Assembly (NCBI GenBank): GCA_013396755.1
Contig: VWZF01005254.1
Coordinates: 186,319-250,318, forward strand
DNA length: 64,000 nt
Direction of reading: 5' to 3'
Source of the DNA: Sclerurus mexicanus
Taxonomy: Eukaryota; Chordata; Aves; Passeriformes; Furnariidae
Part shown: positions 46,801 to 61,749 of the stretch, piece by piece
Position numbering within the stretch: position 1 is the first letter of the stretch
How the letters are laid out: each line of letters starts with the position of its first letter
Notes under the pieces: model-generated
Told to the model about the DNA's origin: nothing
Seen by the model: the letters and a program-made list of their open reading frames with translations, nothing else
The model's database searches: none
Program-made: the position numbers and the translations under genes

Positions 46801-49354
46801 CTAGAATTAATGTCCATCAGTCACAAGGGCATTTGTCACTACGTGACCGGTGACTTTATGTGGGTCCTCTGTCTCTCTCCTTCCCTGTATCCACTAACCT
46901 TTTGTACTGAATAAAGAGTAGCATAAAAGTGGCAAATTAAACAGATAGGCAGACACATATATTCAACACAGAAATTGAAATTATATTCATTCTGTCCTTT
47001 TCACCTCAAATGAACTTTGTTTTCAGTTGTCTTCTGAAGTCAGACAAGTAAAAGGGTAGGGGACTTTTCTTCCATGTAGTGGAATGATGAATGATGAATT
47101 TAAAAGTTACAAGAACCATATCTGCAATAAAAGTAAATGTTTAGTTACATACCATGTGTGTTTTTCTTCTGCATCAGACATATAAATGAAAATAAATATC
47201 TGCAAAAAGACAAGTAAATTAGATGTCCTTCAGATTTGGGGGTTTGGTTTTGGGTAGTGGTTTGTTTTTCATTTTTGTACATATTCACAGAATCTATTTT
47301 AATTATATAACTTGATTCATGTTTTAAAGGTTATATGGGAGGAAAAGAAAAATCATCCAGCCTATAGGTAGATGCAAAAAACTCCAGCAATTGAAATGAT
47401 TCTTCTTAAGAGATAAGAAAAAGGGTTTCTTTTTAAAAATGCCAAGGCTGAGAGTCAGTTATGCATGAAAATACAGGCAGAGAAAACATCAGAGGAAAAA
47501 ATCCAGTCTTTACTAGACCCTCCTAAATGTAGGTGTAACTGGAGAATTTGGAGCTGCAGCAGATAAAATCATATTTTGGCTCACCAGCATCGTGCTGCTA
47601 TGGTGATTACTAAACACATATTACATCTATTACATCTCTTGAGTGCACTCTTCTTAATAGAGAATTGATTTTAAGGTGCTGACCTCAGTGTTAAATTTAA
47701 ATCAGGGGACAGCGACATGCATGTAGAAGTGCTTGGAGTTTTACTGTTAAGTAAAGTTTTGCTGATTGCTCACCAAATTGCTGAAAAACACAAGACAGCT
47801 ATGGCAAAATAATATGTTGCTTACTGATTTTAACGTACACATTTTCTTAGCTTTGGTATTGGTTGTGCACAGGAAAAGGTACAATGAGCAACTGTGACAA
47901 GGACTATAGTAACAGAAAGGTAGATGTTATAGCTTCAATACTCGTTGGAATTCCTTCCTAGAGAGCTTGGAGGCAACACCTTTGTCTGTGGAGACTGGAT
48001 AACAAAGGCAAACTGCATATTCATGTGGTGCCGCTGATCATTTGCCTAGGAGTTTTTTTGTTCTGCTCTCTCCCCAGGTCNTTGAGAACTGTTATCTTTT
48101 ATATATACATATTTCCTAATTAAAGTTTTGTTTTCTAAATTTAAAGAGAGAGGGATTATTTTTTTTCTGGTCAACATTGATATCTTAGTTCTCCCCTTGA
48201 ACTAAAACAGCAGATTACAGTTAAGAGGGAAATATGTGTACATCACATCTTAGGAGTGTAATAGAATTTTATGTAGTAGATGTACAAACGTCTAGCCACA
48301 CTATAAGAAACCTGCTTTATTGCTACAGTTAAAATTTAGAGGAAGAGAAATTCTGAAGGTGCTATTTCATTTATACTATGTAATAAATAAGTTTCTAGCA
48401 AGGCATAAATGACGGAAATTAAACCGAAGTTTTAAAAGAAAGCTGATTGTGGAGTAATGTACTTTGCACCTGGAAGAAAATATTAAGAGAAAAAAAATAG
48501 AATTAAAGAGAGAAAGAAAAAAAATCAGAGGTATGGTCTCAGAACTTTAATTGTTGTAAAGGCAGATTCAACAGATTCTAATGGATTCTGCAGATATCTA
48601 TCCAATAAAGACTTGATGTATAAAGTGCCAGGTTGTCATAGAAAATACAGAAATGCTTGTCTGTTCCTACTTCTTCTTTCTATAGGCAATAGAAGTTGAT
48701 AATGAGCCTTATCTGTAGTACAACAAATAAACAGTAGAACCAGCTCCTTCTAAACACAGCAAGATAAAAATTGCTAGTCTTTCTGAGTTATGTGCTTTTG
48801 GAAACATGCTTTAGAAATTCAAGAGTTTTAGCATGCCTCTTTACTTGAAGCATAGCAGTAGAGGTAAATTCAGAGAGATGTGCATGGGGCAGTTGTTGCA
48901 GACAATGTCCAATAGCCAGTTTTTTGAGGGCAAATATGCCAGATTTTTGGGTTTTTTCTTCTAATTTCCAGTGTTTGTGGTTCTTTCCTAGGTGATTTTA
49001 ATATATAATTTGAGTCAGAAGTGGACCACTGAGAACAAACTCATGGCCAGAGCAATGTCTCTTATGTTCTTTAGGAGTTCTGAAACCGTGACACATTATC
49101 TTTGACCTTGATTTTTTAAGCAGAAAGATACTGGGTTTTTGTTTTAGTCTAACATATTAATTATTCTTCTCTGCCTGTGGTAAAGTTTCAGCATATACAC
49201 ATTTATGTAAAAAAGGGTCTACACAGTAGCTTTAATTTTAATTATTTCCCAGAGATACATAATTTCCCCTTACATGACGTATCTTCTCGTTTTCCTAGTC
49301 ATTACAGAACATGTCTCAACAAGCTTAAGAAGTTGGTTCATGGGAATCTCTAGA
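43807..49354. other. Unannotated AT-rich DNA
   Basis: No gene, RNA gene or clear transposon was recognised. An ambiguous base (N) is at 48081. 45440-46300 is strongly AT-rich, without simple repeats. Frames at 44232-44552 and 44894-45190 (+) lack known domains. Confidence 0.5.
46513..46566. repeat. A-rich run with AAATCC/AACC units
   Basis: A run of 14 or more A bases is followed by AC-rich repeats such as AAATCCAAACAAAAC. It is low-complexity sequence. Confidence 0.85.
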
Positions 49355-49400
49355 GGTTTACCAAGAACAAGGTGCTGCACCTGGGTCAGAGCAAGACACT
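49355..49400 (+). mobile_element. Possible short CR1 ORF2 fragment
   Basis: 'CAAGGTGCTGCACCTGGGTC' (49368-49387) and the following AGAGCAA resemble the CR1 ORF2 segment for the 'KVLHLGQ' part of the protein; here the frame reads VLHLGQS. The rest of the neighbourhood does not align by eye, so the call rests on about 40 bases. Confidence 0.35.
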
Positions 49401-52400
49401 TTCATTCTGCAGAAGAAAAAAAGTTATCTGGAAGATAATTCCACAATGCTCAGAGAAAATTATATATAATTTTAACAGCAATTTGTATATCTCTATAAAC
49501 ATTACAAATTTCCTGCAGTATAATTTAGTATGTGCAGTTAAACACAGAAGAAGGAACAGGTAAGTCTAATAAACAGTGTCATCACAAGTAAATAGCCCTC
49601 AACAGGTCTGAATAACGTTCTATGATTCTCTGTTTGGGTGCAGTTTTCAGGCTACATTATAAATTAATTTTTTTCACTTAATATAATAAAATATATCCCT
49701 AAATCTGTCAACTTTTAATAACAATAATATCCCTTTAAAATAATTTGCAATAGAGAGAATTCAAACCTTTATTTTTTGTGGACTCCAAGTCCAAGACTAG
49801 TAATTTTATTCAGTGAGCAACGATGATATTTTCTACTGAAAATAAAGTATCTTTCCACTATAACTAACATCACTATTTTTCCCAAATGATCAGAAAAGAA
49901 TGGAAGCCATGGCATTCCATATGCCTGCAAATATCAGAGAATCAGAAGTGGTAATAAAAGTGTGCAATTTATAATTAAATCTATGACATTTTACAGAAGA
50001 TTTGCCATAGATTTATAGAACATCAGGTCTAAACATTCTTAAATTTGACTAAAGAAAGCCAGTAATTTCAGTTTGTACTTAGGAAGCTTTGTTTTTACAC
50101 AATCACATAATTCTAGTTGATAAATTTCAGCATCTACTGATCATCTGTTACCTCTAAATTTATATTAACAGTTTTCAAAAGAAACTTAGGTAAGCATAAT
50201 TGCTTTTGCTCAGGAAACAAGGATACAAATCTGTTAGTGTTATTTTGCCTGGTTCTTGCAATAACTCTTGTCATATTCCACACTCAGACATTATTGACCC
50301 TTACATTGTCATATACCACAAGTCTGGGTGTTTCTTCAAGGTTTCATGATTTTCTAGGATTTGCTGATCTTTTTTTTCTAGGGACAGACAGTTTTTATTG
50401 CTCTCGCGAAAGAAGCAAGTAATTTAAGATACATACAATTAATAAAGCATTGTTTATTTTACAGCAATACAATGGTAAGTTAAATAAAGTCACCCATGTA
50501 GGAAAAGGAGTATTCTTTTTCACATTAAAATGTCAGCTGGAAAGTTCAAACCCATTGTGGTATCTCAAAAAACCTCAAATTATTCTGTGCTTCTTTAACA
50601 ATGAATTGCCAAGAGCTTAATTAGATTTTCCAAAATATTACACTTCTTCTCAAGTGTGAAAATTGTAGTTGCATATATCTTCTTAATCGTGCAGATATGC
50701 AGCTTTTCTCTTTTGCTAAGGGATTGAAGAAGCTTTTCTGGAAACAACAACCTTGAAGGCATAGTTTATAGCGCTGACCATTTTTGATTTGACTTCTCTT
50801 TTTATTCCAGAATTTATTTAGCCAACATTACAATTCAAGCAGTGATTCAAAAGCTTTCTTCTTTATCATGAGATACAATTATAAAAGCAATATTCTCAGA
50901 AGTTAATATTAGAATGAAAACTTGCTATCAAATGGCTTATTGAAAAGTATGCAGCTTAAAACTGAGATCCCTCGAGGTCTTTTTTCCTATCCTTTTACAT
51001 GAAACCTGTATTGATTTGGAAACTAATGAGCAAATAATGCAGGAAAAACATGAAATAGTATATGAAACCACAGTCTAACATCTCCAAATGTAATCTGCGT
51101 CTCATAACAAAATTTTCTCTTGTCAGGCATAAGGATGTTTGCTCGAGGACTTCCAAGACGATCTAGAATTTTGCTGTGAGAATAACCTGATAAACACATA
51201 AACTGCTAAGAAAAACAGTTTATCATATTCTTAACGTTTTCCAGAAGCAACAACTTTCATAAGTCTGCATATGCCATACAGACACAATTGTCTTGATCAA
51301 TAAAAGAATTGCCCACTATTTCAAACGAACAGAAAATTTAACAGGCTGTAGCAGTATCCAGTCATAGCAATGTTGAAGCAAATAATAAACTTGTACTGTA
51401 TTTGAAATTCAGACATATACACAGGACTCAATTCACGCAATCTAAATAAAATATGAAATATTCATATTAACTATTCATAAAAAATATATCTGTCACAAAT
51501 TGAAAGATTATAAAAGAATAAACATGGTAAAGAGAATGGGTTGCTGTGGGAAGTCATGCAGTAGACAGTAGTACAGAAGAATGAAAAACTAGAAGGACAT
51601 TGCAATACATAGGTATAATTGGTATCAGAAGTTCAGATTCTTTTTCTTGAAAGAATACAAAATTTAAGAGATTAAAGGAGATCAAGTAGGTTAAATTTGA
51701 ATACATGGTACACTTGTCTGAGTTTGTATGGGTCAGAATCAGAAGTTAAGCATATGGGCACACTTTTAAGACTATGTTATCATATTTCATATTAGGAAAA
51801 TTAAACATTCTTCTGTTTGGAGACACAAAGCAAATAGAATTTAAAAAATGTAAATTCCATACTGAAAGAGACAGCCATGGATCACAAAAAGACACAGAAA
51901 ATGAAAATACTGGGATTTGAAAGGCTTCGGCTTCACAGAGCAGCCTGGTATTCAACTTGATGAGCCTGGGCTTACAGAGTTTTTAAGATGTCACTTCCAG
52001 AGTGTATCCAGCACTGCAGTCAGAGAGGTAAAGCTCTCTCTCCACCGAGAGTGGGAACTCAGAGTCAGCTCATTCAGAGTCCTTCCTCATAAAAGTACAA
52101 AGCAAATGTCTTAGAAGGAAGCGCCTTGTTTTTCTTCAGTTTTCTCCTAAGTGTATTAATTGGGGTTTTTGCAAGTGAGGACAAATACTTTTTGGGTGGT
52201 TCTGTCTCTTGAGATTCACTTAATCATTTAACATTCTACCTCCCTAAAACAGTAGGGTACTATTTTTTTAGGCTTTCACACTATTTACCCTGAAATTTCC
52301 CTGATTTTTTATTTATAATTTAGATTGTGCAATAACTTTCTTTTCAAACAAAAAAATCCAGTTAGAAACCAATTGGCCTTTTACTAAACAAAATGAAAAG

Positions 52401-55400
52401 AAGCAATATCTTATCTTGTCTAATTGCACTCCAAGAAAATAGGAAGAACATGGTAAGCTTGTGAAATGTGTTTAATTCTGTGGCTAAAGAACCTCTAAAA
52501 CAAGAGCATGAATGTTTATAACATCAGCAAAATGCTTATATACTCACTATTGGAAAACCTTGTAATATTAAGTGATGACTTTTGCAAGAAGTTGAGTCAG
52601 AGTAAGGTGATCTGAAAGGAAATTTCATTGTTCTTTAACCAATGGGCAAAAAAAGAGCTGTATTATAAAACTCAAGCTTTAAAATTTGATATGTTATGTT
52701 TATTTTGGATTTTTTTTAAATTTAAATTTGTTTGCTTAATGAGGATTATAGTTGTTCAGATTAAAATACTCCTCATTTTCTAAAGGCTGGAGGACTTCTT
52801 AAACTGTTATATTTCCACCTGTTTTCATGGAAGTTGAAGCAACAACTGCCTGAAGTTCAAAAAGTGCCACCAGAAGCAAGAGGTTGAGGTTACAGGGATA
52901 ACAAAATATAACCTAGACAGTAATTCTGTCTTAATTTAAAATACTAAGATATCTTCCTGCTTTTGAGGAGTATATTAACAGCAAAATTAATTTGTGAACA
53001 TCTGTTCACTACAGGACAGGGGATGAGTTTTGGTCAGAATATATTTCATTTTGATCTTTATTCTGTGTTATTTAGTACAAGCTGACTCTTTAGGAAATTA
53101 GTTGTGCTACAGCATTGGTTTTAAGGTAGATGTTTTAGATGGAGTTTTTTGTTTGATTGGTTGGTTTTTTATACTGAGCAATGTGAATAAATGAAAACTA
53201 TGATCTTACTCAAAATTAAAAGAATTGAAAATGTAGTGATGTGCTTTCCAAGACATTAGCACTTAAAACACCAAGGACTGGTTTAAATTAAGTTCTTCAT
53301 CAAAGTACATATGGCACCTAAAAATCTAGACAGTCTGAAAAAAACTGACTAGATCTATCCCTAGCCCTGGACTGGTGTTCTGCAGAATTTATTTCTTCTG
53401 AAATAAAATGTAACTTGTCTGATGGTCATAGATGCACAATGACTTAAATGTTAGAGAACTTTGATATAATACCACTAAATCACAATTACCTTTGTAAAAC
53501 AACACTGGAAGGTAAAAGTAATAGCAATATATTTTCTTAGACCTGCCAGTGTGAATTAATGAGTTTCTGCTCTGTGGCTTCTATTAGTCCTTCAGAAAAC
53601 ACCAGATATTTTAATAGTCCATGGCAACAAAACAGATTGATTCAAAGTTTCCACAAAAATATAGTATTCATTGTCACTAAGCAGTGTGAACAGACCTTTG
53701 AACAGGAATCTGTACTGATATGAATGAAATTTAATTCACCCAGGTAACCTAATTTTGTTACTTTCTGAACAGAGGGTGGCAGCCTGAAATAACCAGATAA
53801 TTAACAAATATAGCACTTTACAGAATCATACAGCTTTCTAAGAAGTTCTATTATTGAATTTGTCCAATTGTTTGTACCTTCTTTACCCAATCAGAAAACT
53901 AACATGATTATACCAAGAGCACAGCCTCATTAGTCCCCTCAGGGAATTAATTAACTCATTTTAACTAGGAAACTGCAATAATCCTCATAAGTTATGAGCC
54001 GCTGTGTTTAGTATTTCCATGTAGGTGCAACAAATGTACTGAATGATTAAGTCTTGAAAAATGCAGTAAAACATTTATCTTCTGTCTGAATGAAAGGAGA
54101 CACTACAGAAAGTAAAAAAGTGTTTCCTTTCAAAGGCTTAGATGTATGAAGGTATATCATTTCCTTCCCATATATTATGAAGAGTTTAACAGAATTTTAT
54201 TACTTAACTCCAGCATTTGTCACCTTCATAAATCAGTAATCTAAATTCATGAAAAGATAATTGATTTAGCCATGATTTAAAAGCTCTGGAGTACAACTGA
54301 AAAGCTAATAATTTTGCAACATCAACTTTATATTCTTCCTAGAATATTTGACCTCACTGAGGGCAGAGCTTAGGTAGGTTACAAAGTGTGAACAAACAAT
54401 CCCTGCATAACTGCATTTTGGCCAGTGTAGCATACTATAGCATCCCTCATCCCTCTTCTGGGTAAAATAAATTATGACAGGGCAGTCAGATATTCAGAAA
54501 AAGTCAGGGTAACCTTAGCAGCAGATAAGATGAATAGTAGATTTAGTTGCTTGCAATGGTGGAAAAGTCCAAATTGTGAAACCTCAAATTAGAAGCAATA
54601 TAGTCACATCAGCGCAAAGATGACTAAATGCCTTCTGGTACAAGTAGCCTCCTGTCAATGATGTACTGTGCCACCGTCCATTGCTTAGCACGGGTTCCGA
54701 TGTCCCCACAATGTGCTTCTCCTTGTTACAGTAGAGGCATGACCAAAAGCAGCACAACTTGCTCTGACTGATAGCACAAATGCTGAAAAAAGTGTGGATC
54801 AAAAATAAAACAGAAAAAGAAGAACTGAGACAGAAGACTTTTCTGGCTTGTGAACAAATGGTTGTGAAGGGGAAAAAGCATGTAGAGAAGAAATGAAAAG
54901 GTTTCCAAGGGGAGCAGCAAGCTGCACAGATACACTCCCAATTCAAAAATCAAACTTTAGCCAAGAGCTCATTACAGCCAAGATGTCAACTGGGAGCTGT
55001 CACCTCTTTGACAACTGATGATGAGAGTAGTGTTATTAAGACAGTTGGCATGCATAAGGCTCCAGAAGCTTTTGCTGGCTTTATCAGGTCCATGCTACAG
55101 AGAGTTCTTACTGTCTTCTTCACAACAGTTCTATGAAATAATGAAGTCAGTTTCATTCTGATGCTTTCCCAGCAATTTTTGGTGGATCATTTCTAAAGGC
55201 ATATAAAGATGCAATGAGTCATAAATATTGTATGACTGAATTCAAAGAGAAAACTCTGACTCTTGGCTCAGGATAACACATATGTTGTTGTATTAACAGG
55301 CATGCTCACCTACCAGAAAGATCAAGTTCTTTTCTTCAAGATATACTAGCATGGCATCACACAGACATGACTGTAAAACCTGATACTGAAATTGTAGAGT

Positions 55401-57834
55401 GCTTCCATTCTGAGGCCAGATTTTTTTAATAATTTATTTAAAACCCACAGCCCTGGTAAATTTAACCAAGTACAGGAAACCAAACACTTCTGCTACTTCG
55501 AAAAATCATATCAATCTTTAAAATGCATTAAAATCTTGTTTAAGCTTCCACTAAGAACTGAAACAATATTTAGATTTATTTACCTCAGTGTGGACAAAAT
55601 ATGAACCTCTTTGATTCTTCTTGAAAGCATCCATTCGTTAATTAATTGTTTAGTTAACCAACTTTAAATTCATACACTAACAATTTAAGACTCTTTATAC
55701 CATGTCATTTTATATACCATTTTTAAAATTTATTTATTTCATATAACTAAAAAACAAGATAATGAACCACCACTCAATAACTGTATTTCATAAGCACATA
55801 TAGACTTTTATGTCAAACTTCATTTTTTCCCTTGTAAGGAAAAAATCTCACATAAGAAAATGCCATTTCTTCAATACAAATGAATGGCACTTTCTACAGC
55901 AATTTTATGTATGAGTAAATCTCATGGATTTATAGAACTGAGAAAAATATTACCTGTAAAATTACTTTCACTGGTGTGAGTTCATCCTTAATAGTATTTT
56001 CAGTATTGCAGATATCTGAAAAAAATTATGGATTCAGTTTCATTTCTGGAGTTAGTGTGTTTCAGTGCTGCAGTTACAAAGCTCAATTCTGATCTCCAAA
56101 TTAGTCTGGATTTCTTGAGGGGAATTTTCACAAAGAGCAGAATCCAGCAGTGAGTGGGGCAAAGAAGGTAATTTACAAATCAAGAAATGAATCCAAAACA
56201 GTACTAGCAATTAAAGCTCCATTAGCTGGAAACTTTTTGTGTGTCATCATCATTAGAGAGTTTATAAGAACAGTAAAGAAAATTCTGTGACTTATAGCTC
56301 CATTGCTGTTGTCTTTACATAGTAGCCTGAGGTAGCATTTGCTCAGACACAATTCTTTTCTGCAAAGAACAAGTGCAAAAACCTCCCAACAAGACTGATG
56401 TTTTCTTCCAGGGCAGACTCATTTGTTCACCATGAAGATGGCAAAAATAGGGTAACTATTTTGTCTTGTTGCAAAAAGTTGTCATTTTAGTCATAGTTAA
56501 GAAAACAGCAACTGCAGCAGTAGTCATAAGCTCATCTAAATAGCATTTTATCTGAGTTATCTACTAAATGAGGTATCTAGAACATCTAAATAATGAGCTA
56601 TCTACATAAACAAGCAAATAAAAAATAACAATACATGTTAAAAAAATTACTAACATTAAAAAATAAAGTTCTTAAGAATAATTACAATTGAATTCAGTAT
56701 CTTTCTCTTCCAAGGACAAAATTGGCAGAATTCAGCTTTAAGTAGCAGGTTTGCTGGTAATACAGAAGGGGAAACCTCACTTACACCTTCCCTAGGGAGG
56801 GCTCTGCCTCAGTAGCTCGTTCACTCTGCTCTACATTGATGTTTTCAGCTATTACGATTCTGTTGGGAGACTGTTTAGCATGAGAGTAGGTGGTGATATG
56901 CAGTGCTTTTCCCTTTTGGATTCCCTTAAGACTAAGAAAAACTTACCGTCTCTTTGATCAGTCTTGATTCATCTCCAAATGACAGCCCTCTATCATTCAG
57001 AATTCATTCATTCATATCACATCTTCATCTTCCCACTGACATTAATTTCTGCACATTAACATTCAGAAAAACTAACCTAATACTTGCACAGGCTTTGAGA
57101 ATGCCACATCAGAAGTTTGACAAATGTTAAATTCACTTACATAAAAATTCTTATCCTTCTCCTGCTGAAATTTCCCTCTTGTTTGTAGAACAGAATGGCC
57201 ACTATCAGAGTCTCGACAGATATTTTATTATCTGTAATACACACAAAATCAGAAACAGACAGACAGCACCTCCTTTCTCTCTAGCTGCTGCTCAGTGAAA
57301 ACAATGTCATGGATGTGACCCAAGCTTAGTCTTCAGGAACAAGGAAAAACACGCCATGCATGAAACACAGCATCTCGAAAAAAAAGAGTCACATCACTTG
57401 AAGCTGCATGTCGTTAATACTTAGGACAGAGTCTGGGCTGCAGCAGCAGATGAAGAGCAGAATGGGCTGCAGGTGTTTATGACAAGTCTAAAATCACTTA
57501 GTGCAATTTTGAGTAGAAGTCTATCAAGCAAAGTCAGGAAGGATTTTCTAAAGAAAAACTCAATTTAAATAATGTGAGTTCCAATTACTGTCCCCAGCAA
57601 ACTCTTGCACCTTTTGGTAGGTCAGTGTGTAGTGGCAAGTGATGCATTTGCTCAAAAGACTTCCTACATCTGTACTGATTCTCAGACATGACCATAACTG
57701 ATTCTCAAGACTTCAATGCAAGATGTTCATGGATTTGCAAAAGATAATGATGATAAAGTGATTCACTAACCTCCACTATGAATAGCAACTAATTTTAACA
57801 ACAAAAAAAAATCAGAAGTATTCCAATAGAACAT
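49401..57834. other. Unannotated AT-rich DNA
   Basis: No gene, RNA gene or clear transposon was recognised over more than 8 kb. Open frames reach at most 120 codons (54946-54584, -) with no known domain. T-rich runs occur near 52710 and 53150. Confidence 0.5.
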
Positions 57835-58055
57835 AATTCTTCACAGAGGCATATGTGAAGCACAGGAAGGGTTTGCTGAGAGAGACACTGAAACCTCTAC
57901 TCAGAAGGATTTTCAAAGCTCATCTGGATGACACTTTGCACAACTGATATAACTGTGAAGCTAGCCCTGCTTTGAGCTGGGAGTTGGCAAAGATGACCTG
58001 CTGAGATCTCATTCAACTTTGTTTTTTTTCTATGACTCTTATGATCTACTTTTCT
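57835..58055 (+). mobile_element. CR1 LINE 3' end, diverged
   Basis: The order of blocks fits the CR1 3' region: 'ATTTTCAAAGCTCATCTGGA' (57909-57928), 'CCCTGCTTTGAGCTGGGAGT' (57965-57984), 'GATGACCTGCTGAGATCTC' (57993-58011), and a tail of CTATGACTC/TTATGATC near 58030-58046. The subfamily differs from the copies at 10925 and 39466 and divergence is higher. Confidence 0.8.
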
Positions 58056-60009
58056 AGTGAGAAATACTGAATAGGTTTTAAAATAAAAGAAAGCAATAAA
58101 TTGAAGAAAGGGACTCTACCTGAAGAAGCAGGCATGTGTGAAAACCAAAAATTTTTATTCTTAATTTTCAATGGAAATAGCATGTCAATATGAAAAATAA
58201 TCCATTGATAATGGCTATATCTGAAATAGAAATTTAAATTTTATGTACTGCTGCAAACTTTGAAGTGGTGAGCACAGAAAGAATTCAGAAATCCATTCCT
58301 ATTCAATATATGAGGAAACAAAGTCAATCTGCAAAGATGAATAAATACTTCTGTAATCAGCGAAAGGAGAAATCTGCATGTTGCAAACTGCTCATAAAAC
58401 TGTGCTTGTGAATGAAAACATGGAAATTGAGTGAATATATGTGATAAAAACGTGGACAAGTAAGAATTAGAGTCAAAGATAACCACTAAAAAGGATTAGA
58501 TTTCACTGGAGTGGGTGAATAATGGAAAGAATACTATGAACTATGTCAAAATAGGAAAAATCTGAAATATAAATCAATTTTGGGAGTCAAATGAAGAATA
58601 ATATAAGGAAAAAATGTCTCAGAATTTCCATTTTCTCTATTAAACAAAGACTTATTTTCACAAACATTTTGAAAATCATGTGTACCTAGATAATATTTAG
58701 ATGCAGAGATAGAAAGGATGAATAACAATATGACCAAGAACAAATTATAGCACACACTTGTAGGTAAACAATTTTCTGATTCTATCAATGACAACCAATT
58801 CTTTGCATTTCGTCTCCCAGAACTCCAAATTCAAAATCAAAAGAAAAGAACAGGCCTTAGGAAAATTAGAAAGAAGAGAAACAGTTTCTGTAATCTGCTC
58901 ACTTAGCCATATTTTTGAAATTTCTTTCCTTCTCCAAAGTGGCCAGAGCATTTGCTGCAAGAGCAAATCTCTTCATCAGCTCACCAGGATGCTGAGCATC
59001 AGCTGATAAAAGTGTGAGTTTTAGATCTTGACTTACAGTCAAGTATCATTTTGTTGGTTTTCACAGTAATGGTGCTAACATTTTGCAGCCAAGAAAAAAA
59101 CTCCTTGAATGACGTTGGGAAACCTGCAAGCTTGACTACAGCAAGACCATACATATTGTTTAGAAAGTAAACAGAATGGAAAAAGAGATTGATATGAACA
59201 TCAGTCAACAAGAGTATGGATGAAGTTCTTGAGGCACTGGAAGTAAGTTAGCACTTATTCTAAATGCAGATTAAGACATTTTTCTGTCTCTCCATAGTTG
59301 TAACACTTACCTTGTTTGAAGTATAAATGTAATCCAGTCCTGCCCCCTTCAATATGCATCAGTACCTTCCCCCATACACCTTGCTTTCCCAGGCTATCCA
59401 GAATCAGCTGAAGACAGAGGCTGAAATGGTATTTAGGCCAGCTTCTTGTATATGGCATGTGTTATTTAATTCATCTGATGTCTTCCCAGGGCAATCACTG
59501 TGTTTCAGGTATCTTGATCTAATAATTTTTATGTATGCTTTGCCTTTCCTTACTGTTTCAGCAAAAAAAATTATACTTTAGATGAAAGACAAATCTTATC
59601 AAGTGCATTCACTTCTTAAATGTATATAACCTTATTGAGGCTTTATTACCAGCTGCAAGGTGTTGGCAATAATCTTGAACATTCTATAGGTGTTCATGAC
59701 TAAACAACTCTAAGACATCAGTTGATTGCAACCAGTTAGCAAGTTTGCAAGGGTTAAGATTTGAAAATTTTGAATAGCAGTATTAAACTATTTCATGAGA
59801 CTTATAATTACAGAGGTAAAGTAAGCCTCCTACTTAAATGGCTTTGTATTCGAACTTTAAAAAAATCTCACACCCCAGTAGTAGGATTATCAACTATTGC
59901 TTTCACACAGAATAACTACTACATTGAGAAAATAATTGGCTGGTGTTCTGCTGTTTTGCAGCACTATTCTCTGTCATAATATGTACTAAATATTGCACCT
60001 GAATGCAAG

Positions 60010-60126
60010 TGTTTTTATTTTGGGGTTGGGTGTTTTGTTTTTTTTTCTCTTACTGTACCTGTAATGTATACACATGTTAAGAAAGCTTTTTTTGTTTTGT
60101 TGGGGGTTTTTTTATTATTATTATTT
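60010..60126. repeat. T/G-rich low-complexity region
   Basis: Two T/G-rich runs (TTTTGGGGTTGGG near 60017 and GTTGGGGGTTTTTTTATT near 60098) and a short (ATT)n flank a more normal core. Confidence 0.7.
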
Positions 60127-61231
60127 GCTTTCAAAGTATAGACAATGAAAACTCATAAGCAATTCACAACCAGAGAAAAAAGAGTAGAGATTTTAGGCTA
60201 TTGTTTGCACAACAGGTGCCTCTCATAACTGATTGCTGGAATGAAGAGCTAGGCCTTGATATTTTGCTCTTTCTTTATTTTTAGTATGTCTTATTCTCAT
60301 TGGCTGTATATTTGATTACAATTTTAGGCATTCAACTTTAGCCAGTATAGCTGCATCTTACTCATATCATAAATCTGATCCAAACAGGACCATTAACTAC
60401 AATAAAATTAGGAATAAATCCTGTTTTTCTGGACAGCACAATGCCCTTTGAATAACATGAGGATTCTTTCTTTCTCTAAAATCTTGTGCTTTACATGATA
60501 CATACATTTCAATTTCAGCAAAGAACGAAAACAGGAGTCTTGAACATTATGCAGTTTTCTATTATCTTCAAAGCTGATCTAATTTATCCATTATAAATGA
60601 AGCAGAAGCTTGACAGAAAAACATGGCATCTGATGGTCTAATTAATATAATCACTTCCTAATAACAAGGTTTTCCAAGTTCAGAGTTTACTTTCATCATC
60701 TTTTGTGCAAATAAATTTGATAGATCAAATGTTGACATGAATTCACAGAACTGATGATCTAACCAAAGCCTTTTTAGCAAGTCATGAATTTCCTCCTTGA
60801 AATGTAATCTTGGAAAAAAAAATCTGCATTTTTTTTCTCTCCTTCAGGACCTGAGCTGAAAGCAAAATGAAGCAAACATATAAAGAACTGTAGTTATTGC
60901 TTTCAGGTGTCATTTTTTCCCACTTGGTGCTATGCATTAAGTGAAAAACGGTGGAATAGCCTCTTACAAACAGAGGAACTGCATTATTATTAATTTCAAA
61001 AAGTCTTCAATGGAAAGATTTGCACTCAAGTTGCAGTAGGGTAATATTGCAGCCAGCCTTTCAAATTGTATTGGGCACAAACATTACACATTAGATGCAT
61101 CTTGGATACCTACTCATCTTCTGAAACTTAGCTACACCACATTTCCAACCCTGGCCAGGTTTAACCAAGCAAAGTATTTTGCAATATAAATACATTCCAG
61201 TAACTGAGAAAATCCTGGTGAGAACATTTAC

Positions 61232-61266
61232 TCCATGTATTCTTTGAGAATCCATGTATTCTTTGA
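61232..61266. repeat. 16-bp direct repeat, 19-bp period
   Basis: TCCATGTATTCTTTGA occurs at 61232-61247 and again, identical, at 61251-61266. It is a recent-looking small tandem duplication. Confidence 0.9.
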
Positions 61267-61729
61267 CTGTCCAAACTCATCATCTTTACTCACAAAGATC
61301 CACACAGTATTCAAGCAATCATTGCCATGAAATTATACTATAACCAAGCTAATATTAATTTAGCTTATTCCAAGCAAAGAAATATGTTTACTCCAGCTAA
61401 CTCTTTGTATCATTTAACCCCAGCCATCATCTAACCCCCACAGAGCCACTCATTCACTCCCCTACCCCAGCTTCCACTGATTATGTATTCATAACAGATC
61501 CTATACATGCTTTATGAAATTATAATAACAAGATTAGCAGTTAGTGAACACTACCTACCTTTGAACTGTTATTATGATAGTCTCAAATTACTGTGAAATA
61601 ATACACAGTGCCAAAGAAAGAAGAGACTGGGCAGACCACGTTTTCTGAACGATGCCTCTTAATCCAAAAATCAGTGCTTCAGTTCTTCACTTTTTTCCTT
61701 CTTGCAGGACTGAAAATGAGTATAACAAG

Positions 61730-61749
61730 GCTTTTTTTTTTTTTTTTCC
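61730..61749. repeat. Poly-T run
   Basis: About 19 uninterrupted T bases follow 'AACAAGGC'. It could be the reversed poly-A of a lost retrocopy; no body was identified. Confidence 0.85.

Noticed and set aside
48081..48081. Ambiguous base N.
   Set aside because: A single unresolved base in unique sequence; no structural meaning.
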